DNA from: Bin5 sp965221345
GTDB taxonomy: Bacteria > Chloroflexota > Anaerolineae > Caldilineales > Caldilineaceae
NCBI GenBank assembly: GCA_965221345.1
Contig: CBDCSD010000002.1
Span: 868,001-932,000, forward strand
DNA length: 64,000 nt
Reading direction: 5' to 3'
Part shown: in pieces, positions 29,051 through 36,803 of the stretch
Position numbering within the stretch: position 1 is the first letter of the stretch
Layout: the number at the start of each line of letters is the position of its first letter
Position numbers and translations under genes: made by a program
Notes under the pieces: generated by a model
Seen by the model: the letters and a program-made list of their open reading frames with translations, nothing else
The model's database searches: none
What the model was told of the DNA's origin: nothing

Positions 29051-29080
29051 TTGTGCGCTACAATATCCGGATGGTACACT
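29051..29080 (+). promoter_or_regulatory. Promoter candidate of the DNA adenine methylase gene
   Basis: TTGTGC (29051-29056) and TACACT (29075-29080) with an 18-nt spacer; start expected near 29087, about 90 nt ahead of the methylase. Other promoter-like boxes in the window use TACACT/TACAAT as -10. Confidence 0.35.
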
Positions 29081-29092
29081 AGGCATTGTACC
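29073..29092. promoter_or_regulatory. Operator-like inverted repeat over the -10 box
   Basis: GGTACA (29073-29078), 8-nt spacer, TGTACC (29087-29092): perfect 6-bp arms that overlap the candidate -10 box TACACT. The arrangement would let a bound dimer block transcription of the methylase. Which protein binds (the ParB-like product or an unlinked regulator) is unknown. Confidence 0.4.
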
Positions 29093-29177
29093 CTCTCTGA
29101 AGTGATAGTCTCAAGAGCAAGAAAAAATGTCCAAACGCAAAGCTTTCGACGCATGGAAATGCTAGCGAGGAGTTTAT

Positions 29178-30065
29178 TTGATTGTGTTCAACTCTTTGGC
29201 TTTTGAACAGTTTCCAATATCTCGAATTCCAGGCGTCAATGTGTCAACAGTGCCTCAGAGGAGCATTCTTAGATATCCTGGCGGGAAAACCTGGCTGATA
29301 CCCCATATCCGTGAATGGCTGTCCCACTCAAAGTCCCACGTTCTTGTGGAACCCTTTGCCGGAGGCGGTATTGTGTCCCTCACCGCAGTGATGGAAAACC
29401 TGGTTAACGAAGCGGTGATGATCGAGAGGGATCCAGATGTTGCAGCACTCTGGAAAACGGCACTGCTAGATACAGATCATCTCATAAAAAGAATTCATCA
29501 GTTCACTCCGACCAGGAAAGGGGTTGAAGAGCTTGAGCGGGCAGACTGTCGGAATGATGCAGAACGTGCATTCCGTACTTTGGTGCTCAACCGGACGAAA
29601 CGAGCAGGAATCCTTGCGCCGGGAGCATCATTCCTGGAAGCGGGTGAGAACGCAAAAGGAATTGGTTCTCGTTGGTATCCTGATACTCTGGTCAAACGTC
29701 TGCAGGAGATTGGGAAACACGCACAGAAAATCGCCTTCTATGAGGGAGACTCTATGCGAATCCTGGAACCCTTGTTGAAGGGCTGGGGGCGGAAAGCTGC
29801 GGTTTTTGTCGATCCCCCATACACGGGAGAAGGGGGAAAGAGGGCGGGCTCCCGCCTTTATGCCCACTGCACAATTGACCACGCCCACCTGTTTGAAATA
29901 TTGGACCGAAGCCATACCAACTTCCTGTTGACATATGACGAAGCACAGGAAATCGTTGACCTAATCCAACAGCATAGCTTTTGTGCAGTCCGTGTCGAAA
30001 TGAATAACGCCCATTATAGTCGGCTGTCTGAGTTAGTTATCACGCGAGAAGAACTGTTCTCCTGA
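29178..30065 (+). CDS. DNA adenine methylase (D12 class, Dam-like)
   Basis: 295 residues. The start is the TTG at 29178, five bases after CGAGGAG. Motif I is VEPFAGGGIVSLTAV, preceded by the D12-class signature LRYPGGKTWLIPHI (motif X, SAM). Motif IV is AVFVDPPYTGEGG (D-P-P-Y, N6-adenine). The target-recognition part between them, with helical HQFTPTRKGVEELERADCR, is moderately diverged from E. coli Dam. It should transfer a methyl group from SAM to adenine in a short site, protecting host DNA. It is divergent from the ParB-like/nuclease-like operon with 318 bp between, a common arrangement in restriction-modification loci. Confidence 0.9.
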   Translation: MIVFNSLAFEQFPISRIPGVNVSTVPQRSILRYPGGKTWLIPHIREWLSHSKSHVLVEPFAGGGIVSLTAVMENLVNEAVMIERDPDVAALWKTALLDTDHLIKRIHQFTPTRKGVEELERADCRNDAERAFRTLVLNRTKRAGILAPGASFLEAGENAKGIGSRWYPDTLVKRLQEIGKHAQKIAFYEGDSMRILEPLLKGWGRKAAVFVDPPYTGEGGKRAGSRLYAHCTIDHAHLFEILDRSHTNFLLTYDEAQEIVDLIQQHSFCAVRVEMNNAHYSRLSELVITREELFS

Positions 30066-30146
30066 GAGAGAAGACGTTTCAATTTCCCACCCTTTGCTGG
30101 ACAGAGAAACGCGAAAGGCTTACTTCACTCTCCACCCCCTCCCCTT

Positions 30147-31355
30147 CTACTCCAGTGCCGCGCGCATCGCCTGCAGATGGGTCGGCGTTGTGCCGCAACA
30201 GCCGGCGATCACGTCCACGCCGAGAGCCTGCATCTGGCGTGCATAGTCGGCCATGACCTCCGGGGTGCCGTCGTAGAAAACATCCCCTCCCTGTAGAACC
30301 GGCAGCCCCGCGTTGCTCTGGGCATACAGCACGATTCCAGGGGGACGATGCGCAACCATCTCAGTCATCACCGTCTGGATCTCGGTCGGGCCGTTGCCGC
30401 AGTTGGCCCCGATTACCTGTACGCCCCAGGCGGCCAGCGTCTCCACCGCCTGTTTGGGGCTGACGCCCATCATCGTGTGCAGGTTGGTATCGAAAGTGAG
30501 CATGCAGACGACCGGTAGTTCCGTCACCTGCTCCACGGCGCGCACCGCGGCCTCCACCTCCTTCAGATCGCTCATCGTCTCGGTGAGAATGAAGTCGGCG
30601 CCGGCCTCGGCCATGACCGCCACTTGCTCGGCGAAGAGCTCAGTCGCGTCCTCCATCGTCATCACGCCCAAGGGATCCAGCAGTTCGCCGGTCGGGCCGA
30701 CCGAAGCCCCCACCAGCACGTCGCCGGCCTCGTCGGCGACCGCGCGCGCCAGCCGAACCCCGGCCGCATTCAGTTCGACCAGTCTGTCCTGCAGATCGTG
30801 CATCTTGAGCCGGGCGGTCGTGCCGCCGAAGGTGTTGGTCGTAATGATATGGCATCCGGCCTCGACGTAGCCGCGATAGACCGTCTGCACGGCCTGCGGG
30901 TTGTCGACATTCCACTGCTCCGGCGGGGCGCCGCCGGTGAGGCCGGCTTCCTGCAGCATGGTCGCCATGGCCCCGTCGCCCAGCAGGGGGCCGCCGTGTT
31001 GGCGCAGCCGCTCGACCACCGGGTGGGGGCGCGGTGTCAGCCATCCGCCGGAAGAAGAATCGGGTGTTATCGTCGACAGCAGCTTCCGTAGCCGTTGGGG
31101 TGGATAGTCGGCTTCGAGCTGCGCGGCGACGGCCTGGGCCACCTCCTGGGGATCTCCCGCCTGCTCCTGCCAGTCTGTACGGAGCCAGCCGTCCAGATAT
31201 TCATCGGTGCCGATTGCGCCGGCGCGCATGGCGGCCTCGTCGATCGCGACTTGAAAACGGGCCGGCAACTGGACCTTATGCCGGGCGCTGCGTCCCTCGC
31301 GGGCTACAACCATTGACGGGAATTCCCGCCAGTACGTAATTTGATACTCAGTCAT
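30147..31355 (-). CDS. Homocysteine S-methyltransferase fused to N-terminal virulence-factor-like domain
   Basis: 402 residues. Residues 1-90 (ITYWREFPSMVVAREG ... KVQLPARFQVAIDEAAM ... GTDEYLDGWLRTDW) match the small family that Pfam calls Virulence_fact (PF13769), usually a separate 90-residue gene near methylenetetrahydrofolate reductase. From about 115 the homocysteine-binding barrel of cobalamin-type methionine synthases follows: GDGAMATMLQEAGL, THTF-like TTNTFGGT, GASVGPTGELLDPLG and the zinc ligands GANCGNGP and IAGCCGTTP (three Cys). It would methylate homocysteine or degrade S-methyl donors. No cobalamin domain is present, so it resembles the betaine/SMM type or the first MetH module. 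The fusion is unusual. Confidence 0.85.
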   Translation of the reverse strand: MTEYQITYWREFPSMVVAREGRSARHKVQLPARFQVAIDEAAMRAGAIGTDEYLDGWLRTDWQEQAGDPQEVAQAVAAQLEADYPPQRLRKLLSTITPDSSSGGWLTPRPHPVVERLRQHGGPLLGDGAMATMLQEAGLTGGAPPEQWNVDNPQAVQTVYRGYVEAGCHIITTNTFGGTTARLKMHDLQDRLVELNAAGVRLARAVADEAGDVLVGASVGPTGELLDPLGVMTMEDATELFAEQVAVMAEAGADFILTETMSDLKEVEAAVRAVEQVTELPVVCMLTFDTNLHTMMGVSPKQAVETLAAWGVQVIGANCGNGPTEIQTVMTEMVAHRPPGIVLYAQSNAGLPVLQGGDVFYDGTPEVMADYARQMQALGVDVIAGCCGTTPTHLQAMRAALE

Positions 31356-31530
31356 GAAAATTGGACCTCTGGTGAATTGTTAGTGGCCGGTGGTCAATTT
31401 CGGGTAACCGGCCAAGTGTCACAGTCTGTAGTGAAATTATACCGACGGGCGCGCGGGAATGCCTAACTGTGGCCCTTGTGTAGGTACGTGCTGTTTCGAT
31501 AGTTGAATTTTGGCGATCTTTGCGTTACCA

Positions 31531-31559
31531 TTGCCACAACCTTCGATTATTATTATTGT
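31531..31559 (+). promoter_or_regulatory. Promoter candidate upstream of the BMP-type binding protein genes
   Basis: TTGCCA (31531-31536), 17-nt spacer, TATTGT (31554-31559). Start would be near 31566, some 84 nt before the first gene. Confidence 0.35.
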
Positions 31560-31649
31560 CCAGGTTATCATTCTGAAACCTGTCAATCCCTCAGTCACAC
31601 AGTTCAGAAGACATGTAGCGAACCCACTTGAATCAAAGGAGACAGTTTC

Positions 31650-32798
31650 ATGAGAATTCGACATTCGTGGACAGTGGTGGGGGTCATGCTCATCCTGGCC
31701 TTGCTGATCGGCGCTTGCCAGCCGGTTACGCAGGCGCCTGCCGCTGAAGAAATGGCGGGCGATGACGATATGGCCGCGCCGTTGAAGGTCGCCTTCGTCT
31801 ATGTCGCGCCAATCGGCGACCTCGGCTGGACGTATGCGCACGATCAGGGGCGGGTGTACCTGGAAGAAAATCTGGAGGGCGGCGCGGAGACGGCCTTCAT
31901 TGAGAACGTACCTGAAGGCCCGGACGCAGAGCGCGTTATTCGCGACTTCGCCCAGAAGGGCTATGACCTGGTTATCACCACCAGCTTCGGCTACATGGAC
32001 CCGACGCTGACGGTTGCCCAGGAGTTCCCGGATGCCAATTTTGTGCATGTATCCGGCTTCAAGACAGCAGACAACATGAGCACGCTGTTCGGCCGCATGT
32101 ACCAGCCTCGCTATCTTAGCGGCCTGGTGGCCGGCAGCATGACCGAAACCAATGTCATCGGCTACGTGGCCGCGTTCCCGATTCCTGAGGTGATCCGAGG
32201 AATCAACGCGTTCACGCTGGGCGTGCGCGAGGCAAACCCGGACGCCGAAGTGCGGGTTGTGTGGACGAACACCTGGTTTGGCCCTCCGGAAGAGAAGGAA
32301 GCAGCTGAAGCGCTGCTGGACCAGGGCGCCGATATCATCGCCCAACACCAGGACACGACTGAGCCGCAGAAGGCCGCGGCCGAGCGGGGCGGAACCAGTA
32401 TCGGCTACAACAGCGACATGCGCGTGTTCGTCGGTGACTCCGTCCTCACCGGTCCGGTCTGGAACTGGGGTCCGGCCTTCGTGAAGTTTGCCGAGCAGGC
32501 GCGCGATGACAGTTGGACGACGGAGCAGTATTGGGGCGGCATGGACGACGGTATTGTGGGTCTGGCTGAGTTCAGCCCGTCCGTTTCCGATGACGTAGCC
32601 GCGCTGGTCGCCGAAAAGCAGGCCATAATCGTGTCCGGTGAGATGGACGTGTTCTGTGGTGCGATGACGGGCCAGAACGGTGTTCAATTCCTGGAAGACG
32701 GCCAATGCATGGAAGACGGCCAGATGCTGGGCATGGACTGGTTTGTAGAAGGCGTTGTCGGCGAGGCGCCGGGCGAGGCCGCGCCGCTTGGCAATTAG
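31650..32798 (+). CDS. BMP-family ABC transporter substrate-binding lipoprotein (copy 1)
   Basis: 382 residues. The leader MRIRHSWTVVGVMLILALLIGAC ends in a lipobox (L-I-G-A-C), giving a lipid-anchored periplasmic-face receptor. The BMP (basic membrane protein, PnrA-like) fold is shown by KVAFVYVAPIGDLGWTYAHDQGR, GYDLVITTSFGYMDPTLTVAQEFPDANFVHVSG, YLSGLVAGSMTETNVIGYVAAFPIPEVIRGINAFTLGVRE and IAQHQDTTEPQKAAAERG. Members bind purine nucleosides or related ligands. A paralogue follows at 33024 and the ATPase at 34263, but no permease genes are adjacent. Confidence 0.93.
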   Translation: MRIRHSWTVVGVMLILALLIGACQPVTQAPAAEEMAGDDDMAAPLKVAFVYVAPIGDLGWTYAHDQGRVYLEENLEGGAETAFIENVPEGPDAERVIRDFAQKGYDLVITTSFGYMDPTLTVAQEFPDANFVHVSGFKTADNMSTLFGRMYQPRYLSGLVAGSMTETNVIGYVAAFPIPEVIRGINAFTLGVREANPDAEVRVVWTNTWFGPPEEKEAAEALLDQGADIIAQHQDTTEPQKAAAERGGTSIGYNSDMRVFVGDSVLTGPVWNWGPAFVKFAEQARDDSWTTEQYWGGMDDGIVGLAEFSPSVSDDVAALVAEKQAIIVSGEMDVFCGAMTGQNGVQFLEDGQCMEDGQMLGMDWFVEGVVGEAPGEAAPLGN

Positions 32799-32903
32799 TC
32801 TACGTTCTGGTTTGTAATTGAATGATGTAGAGTACCACTTTTTGACCAGGGCCGACTGCCTGTCGGAAGCTGGTGCCTGAATCAAGTCAACCTTGATCAT
32901 CAG

Positions 32904-32950
32904 AGATTGCTCCTCTCTTACAGTACGCGAAATCAAGAGAGGAGCAATCT
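32904..32950. repeat. Perfect 16-bp inverted repeat between BMP paralogues
   Basis: AGATTGCTCCTCTCTT (32904-32919) and AAGAGAGGAGCAATCT (32935-32950) are exact reverse complements around a 15-nt loop. No T-run follows on either strand, so it is a strong mRNA hairpin rather than a standard terminator. Placed between two receptor genes, it may protect the upstream mRNA from 3' decay. A separate RBS follows for the second gene. Confidence 0.75.
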
Positions 32951-33023
32951 GTTTGCCGCCCCCCCATCTGAGAGAAAGAAGTGCGAATCCATCTGCGATG
33001 AAACTGACAAGGCGTATTGTTAC

Positions 33024-34142
33024 ATGAAGATTCGACATTGGCGGACAGTGGTTGGCGTTCTTTTGATTCTGACATCGCTGATCAGCGGCTGTCAGCCGAT
33101 CAGCGATATGCCTGCCGCTGAGGAGCCGGCGGGCCCCGCTAAAACGGTCGAAGAGCTGAAGGTCGCGTTCGTCTATGTCGGCCCGGTCGAAGATCTCGGT
33201 TGGAGCTATGCGCACGATCAGGGTCGGTTAGCGCTGGAAGAGCTCGGCGTGGAAACAGCTTACAGTGAACTCGTCGCAGAAGGACCGGACGCGGCTCGGG
33301 TGCTGCATACCTACGCCTCCCAAGGCTATGACCTGATCTTTGCCACCAGTTTCGGTTATATGGATAGCGTTATCGAAGTCGCGGCAGAGTTTCCAGAAGT
33401 GAAGTTTGAGCATGCCACCGGATACAAGACCGCTCAGAATGTCGGCACTTACGACGGACGCGGCTACCAGGGATGGTACCTGGCCGGAATGGTTGCCGGT
33501 GCGATGACAGTATCGAATGTCCTCGGCTATATTGCACCTTTCCCGATTCCGGAGGTAGTGCGAAATCTGAACGCCTTCACCTTAGGCGCCCAATCCGTAA
33601 ATCCCTTTGTGGAAGTACGACCGGTATGGATCTTTACCTGGTTTGATCCCCCTGCCGAACGTGAAGCCGCCCAGGCTCTCATCGATGCCGGCGCGGATGT
33701 CGTGGCCCGCGAAAGCGACAGTGTCGAACCGGACAAATTGGCCCAGGAGCAGGGTGTCTATGCGATCGGCTACAACGTGGTCCACTCGAGCATCGCGCCG
33801 CACGCATTGCTGACCGCACCGATCTGGAACTGGCAGGTTATCTATGAGAAAAAGGTGCGGGACGTGGCTGCCGGGACGTGGACCAATGAACCGATCTGGT
33901 GGGGCATGGCAGAAGGGGTGTTGGATCTGGCGCCTGTCGCTGACTTTGTGCCAGCAGTTTTGCGAATAGCGGTCGAGGAGGTCAAAGCAGGCATTGTTGA
34001 CGGCAGTTTCCAACTCTTCTGCGGCCCGATCAACGATAATACCGGCGCAGAACGGGTCGCTGCCGGTGAATGTATGGACGACCCCGCCCTACTCAGCTAT
34101 GATTGGCTCGTTAGAGGAGTTGCAGGCCAGATCCCGCAGTAG
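33024..34142 (+). CDS. BMP-family ABC transporter substrate-binding lipoprotein (copy 2)
   Basis: 372 residues from the ATG at 33024; a longer reading from 32907 would cross the hairpin and lacks a signal peptide at its start. The lipobox is SLISGC. The mature part follows copy 1 closely: LKVAFVYVGPVEDLGWSYAHDQGR, DLIFATSFGYMDSVIEVAAEFPEVKFEHATG and VSNVLGYIAPFPIPEVVRNLNAFTLGAQ. The two are tandem paralogues, diverged but without large indels in the ligand domain, so they may have different ligand preferences while sharing one ATPase. Expression is probably coupled to copy 1 with the intervening hairpin. Confidence 0.92.
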   Translation: MKIRHWRTVVGVLLILTSLISGCQPISDMPAAEEPAGPAKTVEELKVAFVYVGPVEDLGWSYAHDQGRLALEELGVETAYSELVAEGPDAARVLHTYASQGYDLIFATSFGYMDSVIEVAAEFPEVKFEHATGYKTAQNVGTYDGRGYQGWYLAGMVAGAMTVSNVLGYIAPFPIPEVVRNLNAFTLGAQSVNPFVEVRPVWIFTWFDPPAEREAAQALIDAGADVVARESDSVEPDKLAQEQGVYAIGYNVVHSSIAPHALLTAPIWNWQVIYEKKVRDVAAGTWTNEPIWWGMAEGVLDLAPVADFVPAVLRIAVEEVKAGIVDGSFQLFCGPINDNTGAERVAAGECMDDPALLSYDWLVRGVAGQIPQ

Positions 34143-34262
34143 GGAAGTGGGTACATAGCTGGTCGAGACTGGGTCGTTAGAGATTGGGGTCACAGCAGTC
34201 GTCGCCATTCTCGGCCTGCATTCCATCTTAGCGTCGGTGTACAAATGCACTCTTGATATCCC

Positions 34263-35810
34263 ATGACCATCTCTTCTCCTCTCGCCGTGGAAATGCGGCA
34301 AATCACAAAACGGTTTCCCGGCGTCCTGGCAAACGACCGCGTCGATCTGACGATCAATAAGGGCGAGATTCATGCCCTGTTGGGGGAAAACGGCGCCGGC
34401 AAATCCACGCTGATGAACATCCTCGCCGGGCTTTATCTGCCGGAACAGGGTCATGTGCTGGTACACGGCCGCCCCGTGCATATCGACTCGCCCAAGACTG
34501 CCTTCGACCTCGGCATCGCCATGGTCCACCAGCATTTCAAACTGGTGATGAACCAGACGGTCGCCGAGAACATCATTCTGGGGCTGGACGATCCCTACTG
34601 CGCCCCATCCGAGCGGGGACGCTTTCGACCGTTGCGGCTGGATATGCAGCGGGTGCAGCGGCGGATTGCGGAGGTAAGCGAGCAGTATGATTTGTCCGTG
34701 GACCCGGAAGCATTCATCTGGCAGTTGAGCGTGGGCGAGCAGCAGCGGATCGAGATTTTGAAGGCGCTGTACCGCGGTGCGGACATTCTGATCTTCGACG
34801 AACCCACCGCCGTCCTGACGCCGCAGGAGGCTGACGCGCTGGGCCAAACGATGCAGCGCATGGTGCAGGAGGGCAAGACGATCATCTTCATCAGCCATAA
34901 GCTGGACGAGGTGACGCGTTTTGCCGACCGCGTGACGGTCCTACGGCGGGGACGGGTGGTCGCCACCGAGGACGTAACCGGCGAAACCAGCGCGGCGCAT
35001 CTGGCCGAGTTGATGGTGGGGCGGGCGGTCATCTTCCGGATTGACAAAGAGGAACAGGAGTTCGGCGAAGTCTGCCTTGAGGTCGAAGGCATCAGCTGTC
35101 TGAACGAGAAGCGCTTGCCCGGCCTGCAGGATGTTTCGCTGCAGATCCGCAAGGGCGAGATTCTTGGCATCGCCGGCGTTGCCGGCAACGGGCAAAAGGA
35201 ACTGGCCGAACTGTTGACCGGTCTGCGGCGGCCTACCAGCGGACGCTTTCTTTTACTGGGGCAGGACCTCACCAACAAATCCCCGCGGGTCATCATCGAC
35301 GCCGGCATCGCCCACATCCCGGAAAGCCGTATCCACGTCGGCTCGGTCGGATCGATGAACGTGGCCGACAACATCGCGCTCAAACACTACCGGGACAGAC
35401 CGGGGCCGTTCCTGGATCGGGACCGGCTGGACAAAATGGGCGCGCAACTGGTGGCCGAGTTCAACGTGGACACACCCGCCATTACTACCAACGCAGGCGC
35501 CCTCTCCGGTGGGAATCTGCAAAAACTAATTCTGGCCCGCGAACTGACGACGAACCCGAAGCTGATCATCGCGGCCCATCCGACACAGGGGCTGGACGTA
35601 GGCGCGACCGAGGCAGTACGCAAGCGTCTGCTCGATCAGCAGGCCACCGGGGTCGCGGTGCTGCTGATCAGCGAAGATCTGGACGAGTTGTTCAGCCTGG
35701 CTGACCGCATCGCCGTCCTCAACAGCGGGCGGGTGATGGGCGTCGTCGATATCGGCGCCGCCACCCGCGAGCAGATTGGGCTGATGATGGCTGGCAAACA
35801 GGCGGTTTGA
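34263..35810 (+). CDS. ABC transporter ATP-binding protein, double domain (sugar/nucleoside type)
   Basis: 515 residues with two nucleotide-binding domains, as in RbsA/NupO/BmpA-linked ATPases. NBD1: LGENGAGKSTLMNIL (Walker A), LSVGEQQRIEILKALYRGADILIFDEPTAVLTPQE (signature and Walker B). NBD2: GVAGNGQKELAELLTG (degenerate Walker A, expected for this subfamily), ALSGGNLQKLILARELTTNPKLIIAAHPTQGLDVGA (signature S-G-G-N and Walker B with A-H-P in place of D-E-P). It would energise import of the ligand bound by the two BMP-type receptors. The two permeases expected next in the operon are missing; a small membrane protein follows instead. Confidence 0.94.
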   Translation: MTISSPLAVEMRQITKRFPGVLANDRVDLTINKGEIHALLGENGAGKSTLMNILAGLYLPEQGHVLVHGRPVHIDSPKTAFDLGIAMVHQHFKLVMNQTVAENIILGLDDPYCAPSERGRFRPLRLDMQRVQRRIAEVSEQYDLSVDPEAFIWQLSVGEQQRIEILKALYRGADILIFDEPTAVLTPQEADALGQTMQRMVQEGKTIIFISHKLDEVTRFADRVTVLRRGRVVATEDVTGETSAAHLAELMVGRAVIFRIDKEEQEFGEVCLEVEGISCLNEKRLPGLQDVSLQIRKGEILGIAGVAGNGQKELAELLTGLRRPTSGRFLLLGQDLTNKSPRVIIDAGIAHIPESRIHVGSVGSMNVADNIALKHYRDRPGPFLDRDRLDKMGAQLVAEFNVDTPAITTNAGALSGGNLQKLILARELTTNPKLIIAAHPTQGLDVGATEAVRKRLLDQQATGVAVLLISEDLDELFSLADRIAVLNSGRVMGVVDIGAATREQIGLMMAGKQAV

Positions 35811-35828
35811 TCGACATACACAATACGC

Positions 35829-36152
35829 ATGGATATTCTGTACAAAGTTGGCTCGGCCGTTCTTCTTCTGGTGGGCGTACTCTATCCATTGGCCGCGATC
35901 TACATGATGATGAAGTTCCTCAATCGGGCGGATTTGCCGCGCCCTTCTCCCGCCTACATGATGCTCCATTTTGCCCTGATGGCGACAGTGCCTCTGGCCG
36001 GAATTCTGGGCGGTTTTGCCGGTTTTGCGCCGACACTCTGGCAGAGCCAGGTCATCCGCATGATCGTCTACGGCGCCGGCGTTCTCTCGCTGGCCGCGTT
36101 CGCGATGCTGCTCGTCAGCAGCCGGGCGCGGCAACCGGACCGCAATGAATAA
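35829..36152 (+). CDS. Small membrane protein, unknown
   Basis: 107 residues with three hydrophobic spans (VGSAVLLLVGVLYPLAAIYMM; YMMLHFALMATVPLAGILGGFAGF; IRMIVYGAGVLSLAAFAMLLV). It begins 18 bp after the ATPase stop. No family is recognised, and it is too short to be a BMP-type permease (about 300 residues and eight spans), so it cannot replace one. It could be an accessory subunit or an independent gene. Confidence 0.62.
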   Translation: MDILYKVGSAVLLLVGVLYPLAAIYMMMKFLNRADLPRPSPAYMMLHFALMATVPLAGILGGFAGFAPTLWQSQVIRMIVYGAGVLSLAAFAMLLVSSRARQPDRNE

Positions 36153-36319
36153 GAAAGTTTTCAGTTTCGAGTTTTTGATTTTAGGTAACCCCACTCGTAC
36201 GCAGTAGATCACTATGAACTAGCTACTATAAACTGAAGACTTACTCCGATTCTGCCCGCAGGCATCAGGTTATTGTCTCATTCTAGCAGACTTTATTTAA
36301 CGTCAAGGAGATTTAATTC

Positions 36320-36358
36320 ATGGCAGAGTGCACACACCACCCGCTCTCAGTCCGATGA
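36320..36358 (+). CDS. Putative 12-residue leader peptide overlapping the next start
   Basis: AAGGAG (36305-36310) precedes ATG at 36320 by nine bases; the frame reads MAECTHHPLSVR and stops at TGA (36356-36358), which overlaps the ATG of the next gene as ATGA. This suggests a coupled leader peptide. The ATG at 36355 has no ribosome site of its own in reach, which supports coupling. Confidence 0.35.
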   Translation: MAECTHHPLSVR

Positions 36359-36777
36359 CTGACGCCCCAGTATTCCTCTCCCGATGGAGATACCGCTTGT
36401 TCGCTGTGGTCGGCGCGGCGTTGGCGTTGCTTTTCCTGTGGGAGATCCTGACCGGATTCAGCCTGTCTGCCCTCTTTTTTCTGCTGGCGGCGATCGGGTT
36501 CACCTTCCTCCATGTGCGCTGGGCGCTCATGCGGCTGGAGTTGACCGCCGCCGGCGTGACCGTGCGCACGCCGTTGCAGGCGCCTCTGCACATCCAATTC
36601 CGCCAGATGATCACCTGTGCAGAGGCCGGCCGCTTCACGCGCGGGCTGAGCCTCGTCTACTGGCCCGTAACCGCTGACGGTATCGTGGAAACGGACGTCC
36701 CGCGTACGCTGTTTCTGCCCACGGTGGCGCGCCAGGAGAAACTGCTGGCCGCCCTGCAGGAGCGGATACCTGACTGA
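36355..36777 (+). CDS. Small membrane protein with PH-like C-terminal domain, unknown
   Basis: 140 residues (ATG at 36355; GTG at 36328 gives ten more). Two hydrophobic spans occupy residues 10-55 (YRLFAVVGAALALLFLWEIL; LSALFFLLAAIGFTFLHVRWAL). The C-terminal half (LELTAAGVTVRTPLQAPLHIQFRQMITCAEAGRFTRG ... FLPTVARQEKLLAALQERIP) has the strand pattern of a bacterial PH-like (bPH2/YdbS) domain, an inference from layout. It precedes the GT4 gene by 26 bp and may share its transcript. Confidence 0.6.
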   Translation: MTDAPVFLSRWRYRLFAVVGAALALLFLWEILTGFSLSALFFLLAAIGFTFLHVRWALMRLELTAAGVTVRTPLQAPLHIQFRQMITCAEAGRFTRGLSLVYWPVTADGIVETDVPRTLFLPTVARQEKLLAALQERIPD

Positions 36778-36803
36778 CCCGACGGCGATATAGTTATGGG
36801 GGC

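Noticed and set aside
31356..31440. SAM or cobalamin riboswitch ahead of the homocysteine methyltransferase
   Set aside because: The leader lacks the conserved cores of either class and carries only the common intergenic CCACTG-like tract.
31437..33215. 592-codon minus-strand frame across the BMP genes
   Set aside because: Antisense shadow of two clear BMP lipoproteins; it crosses their spacer and hairpin.
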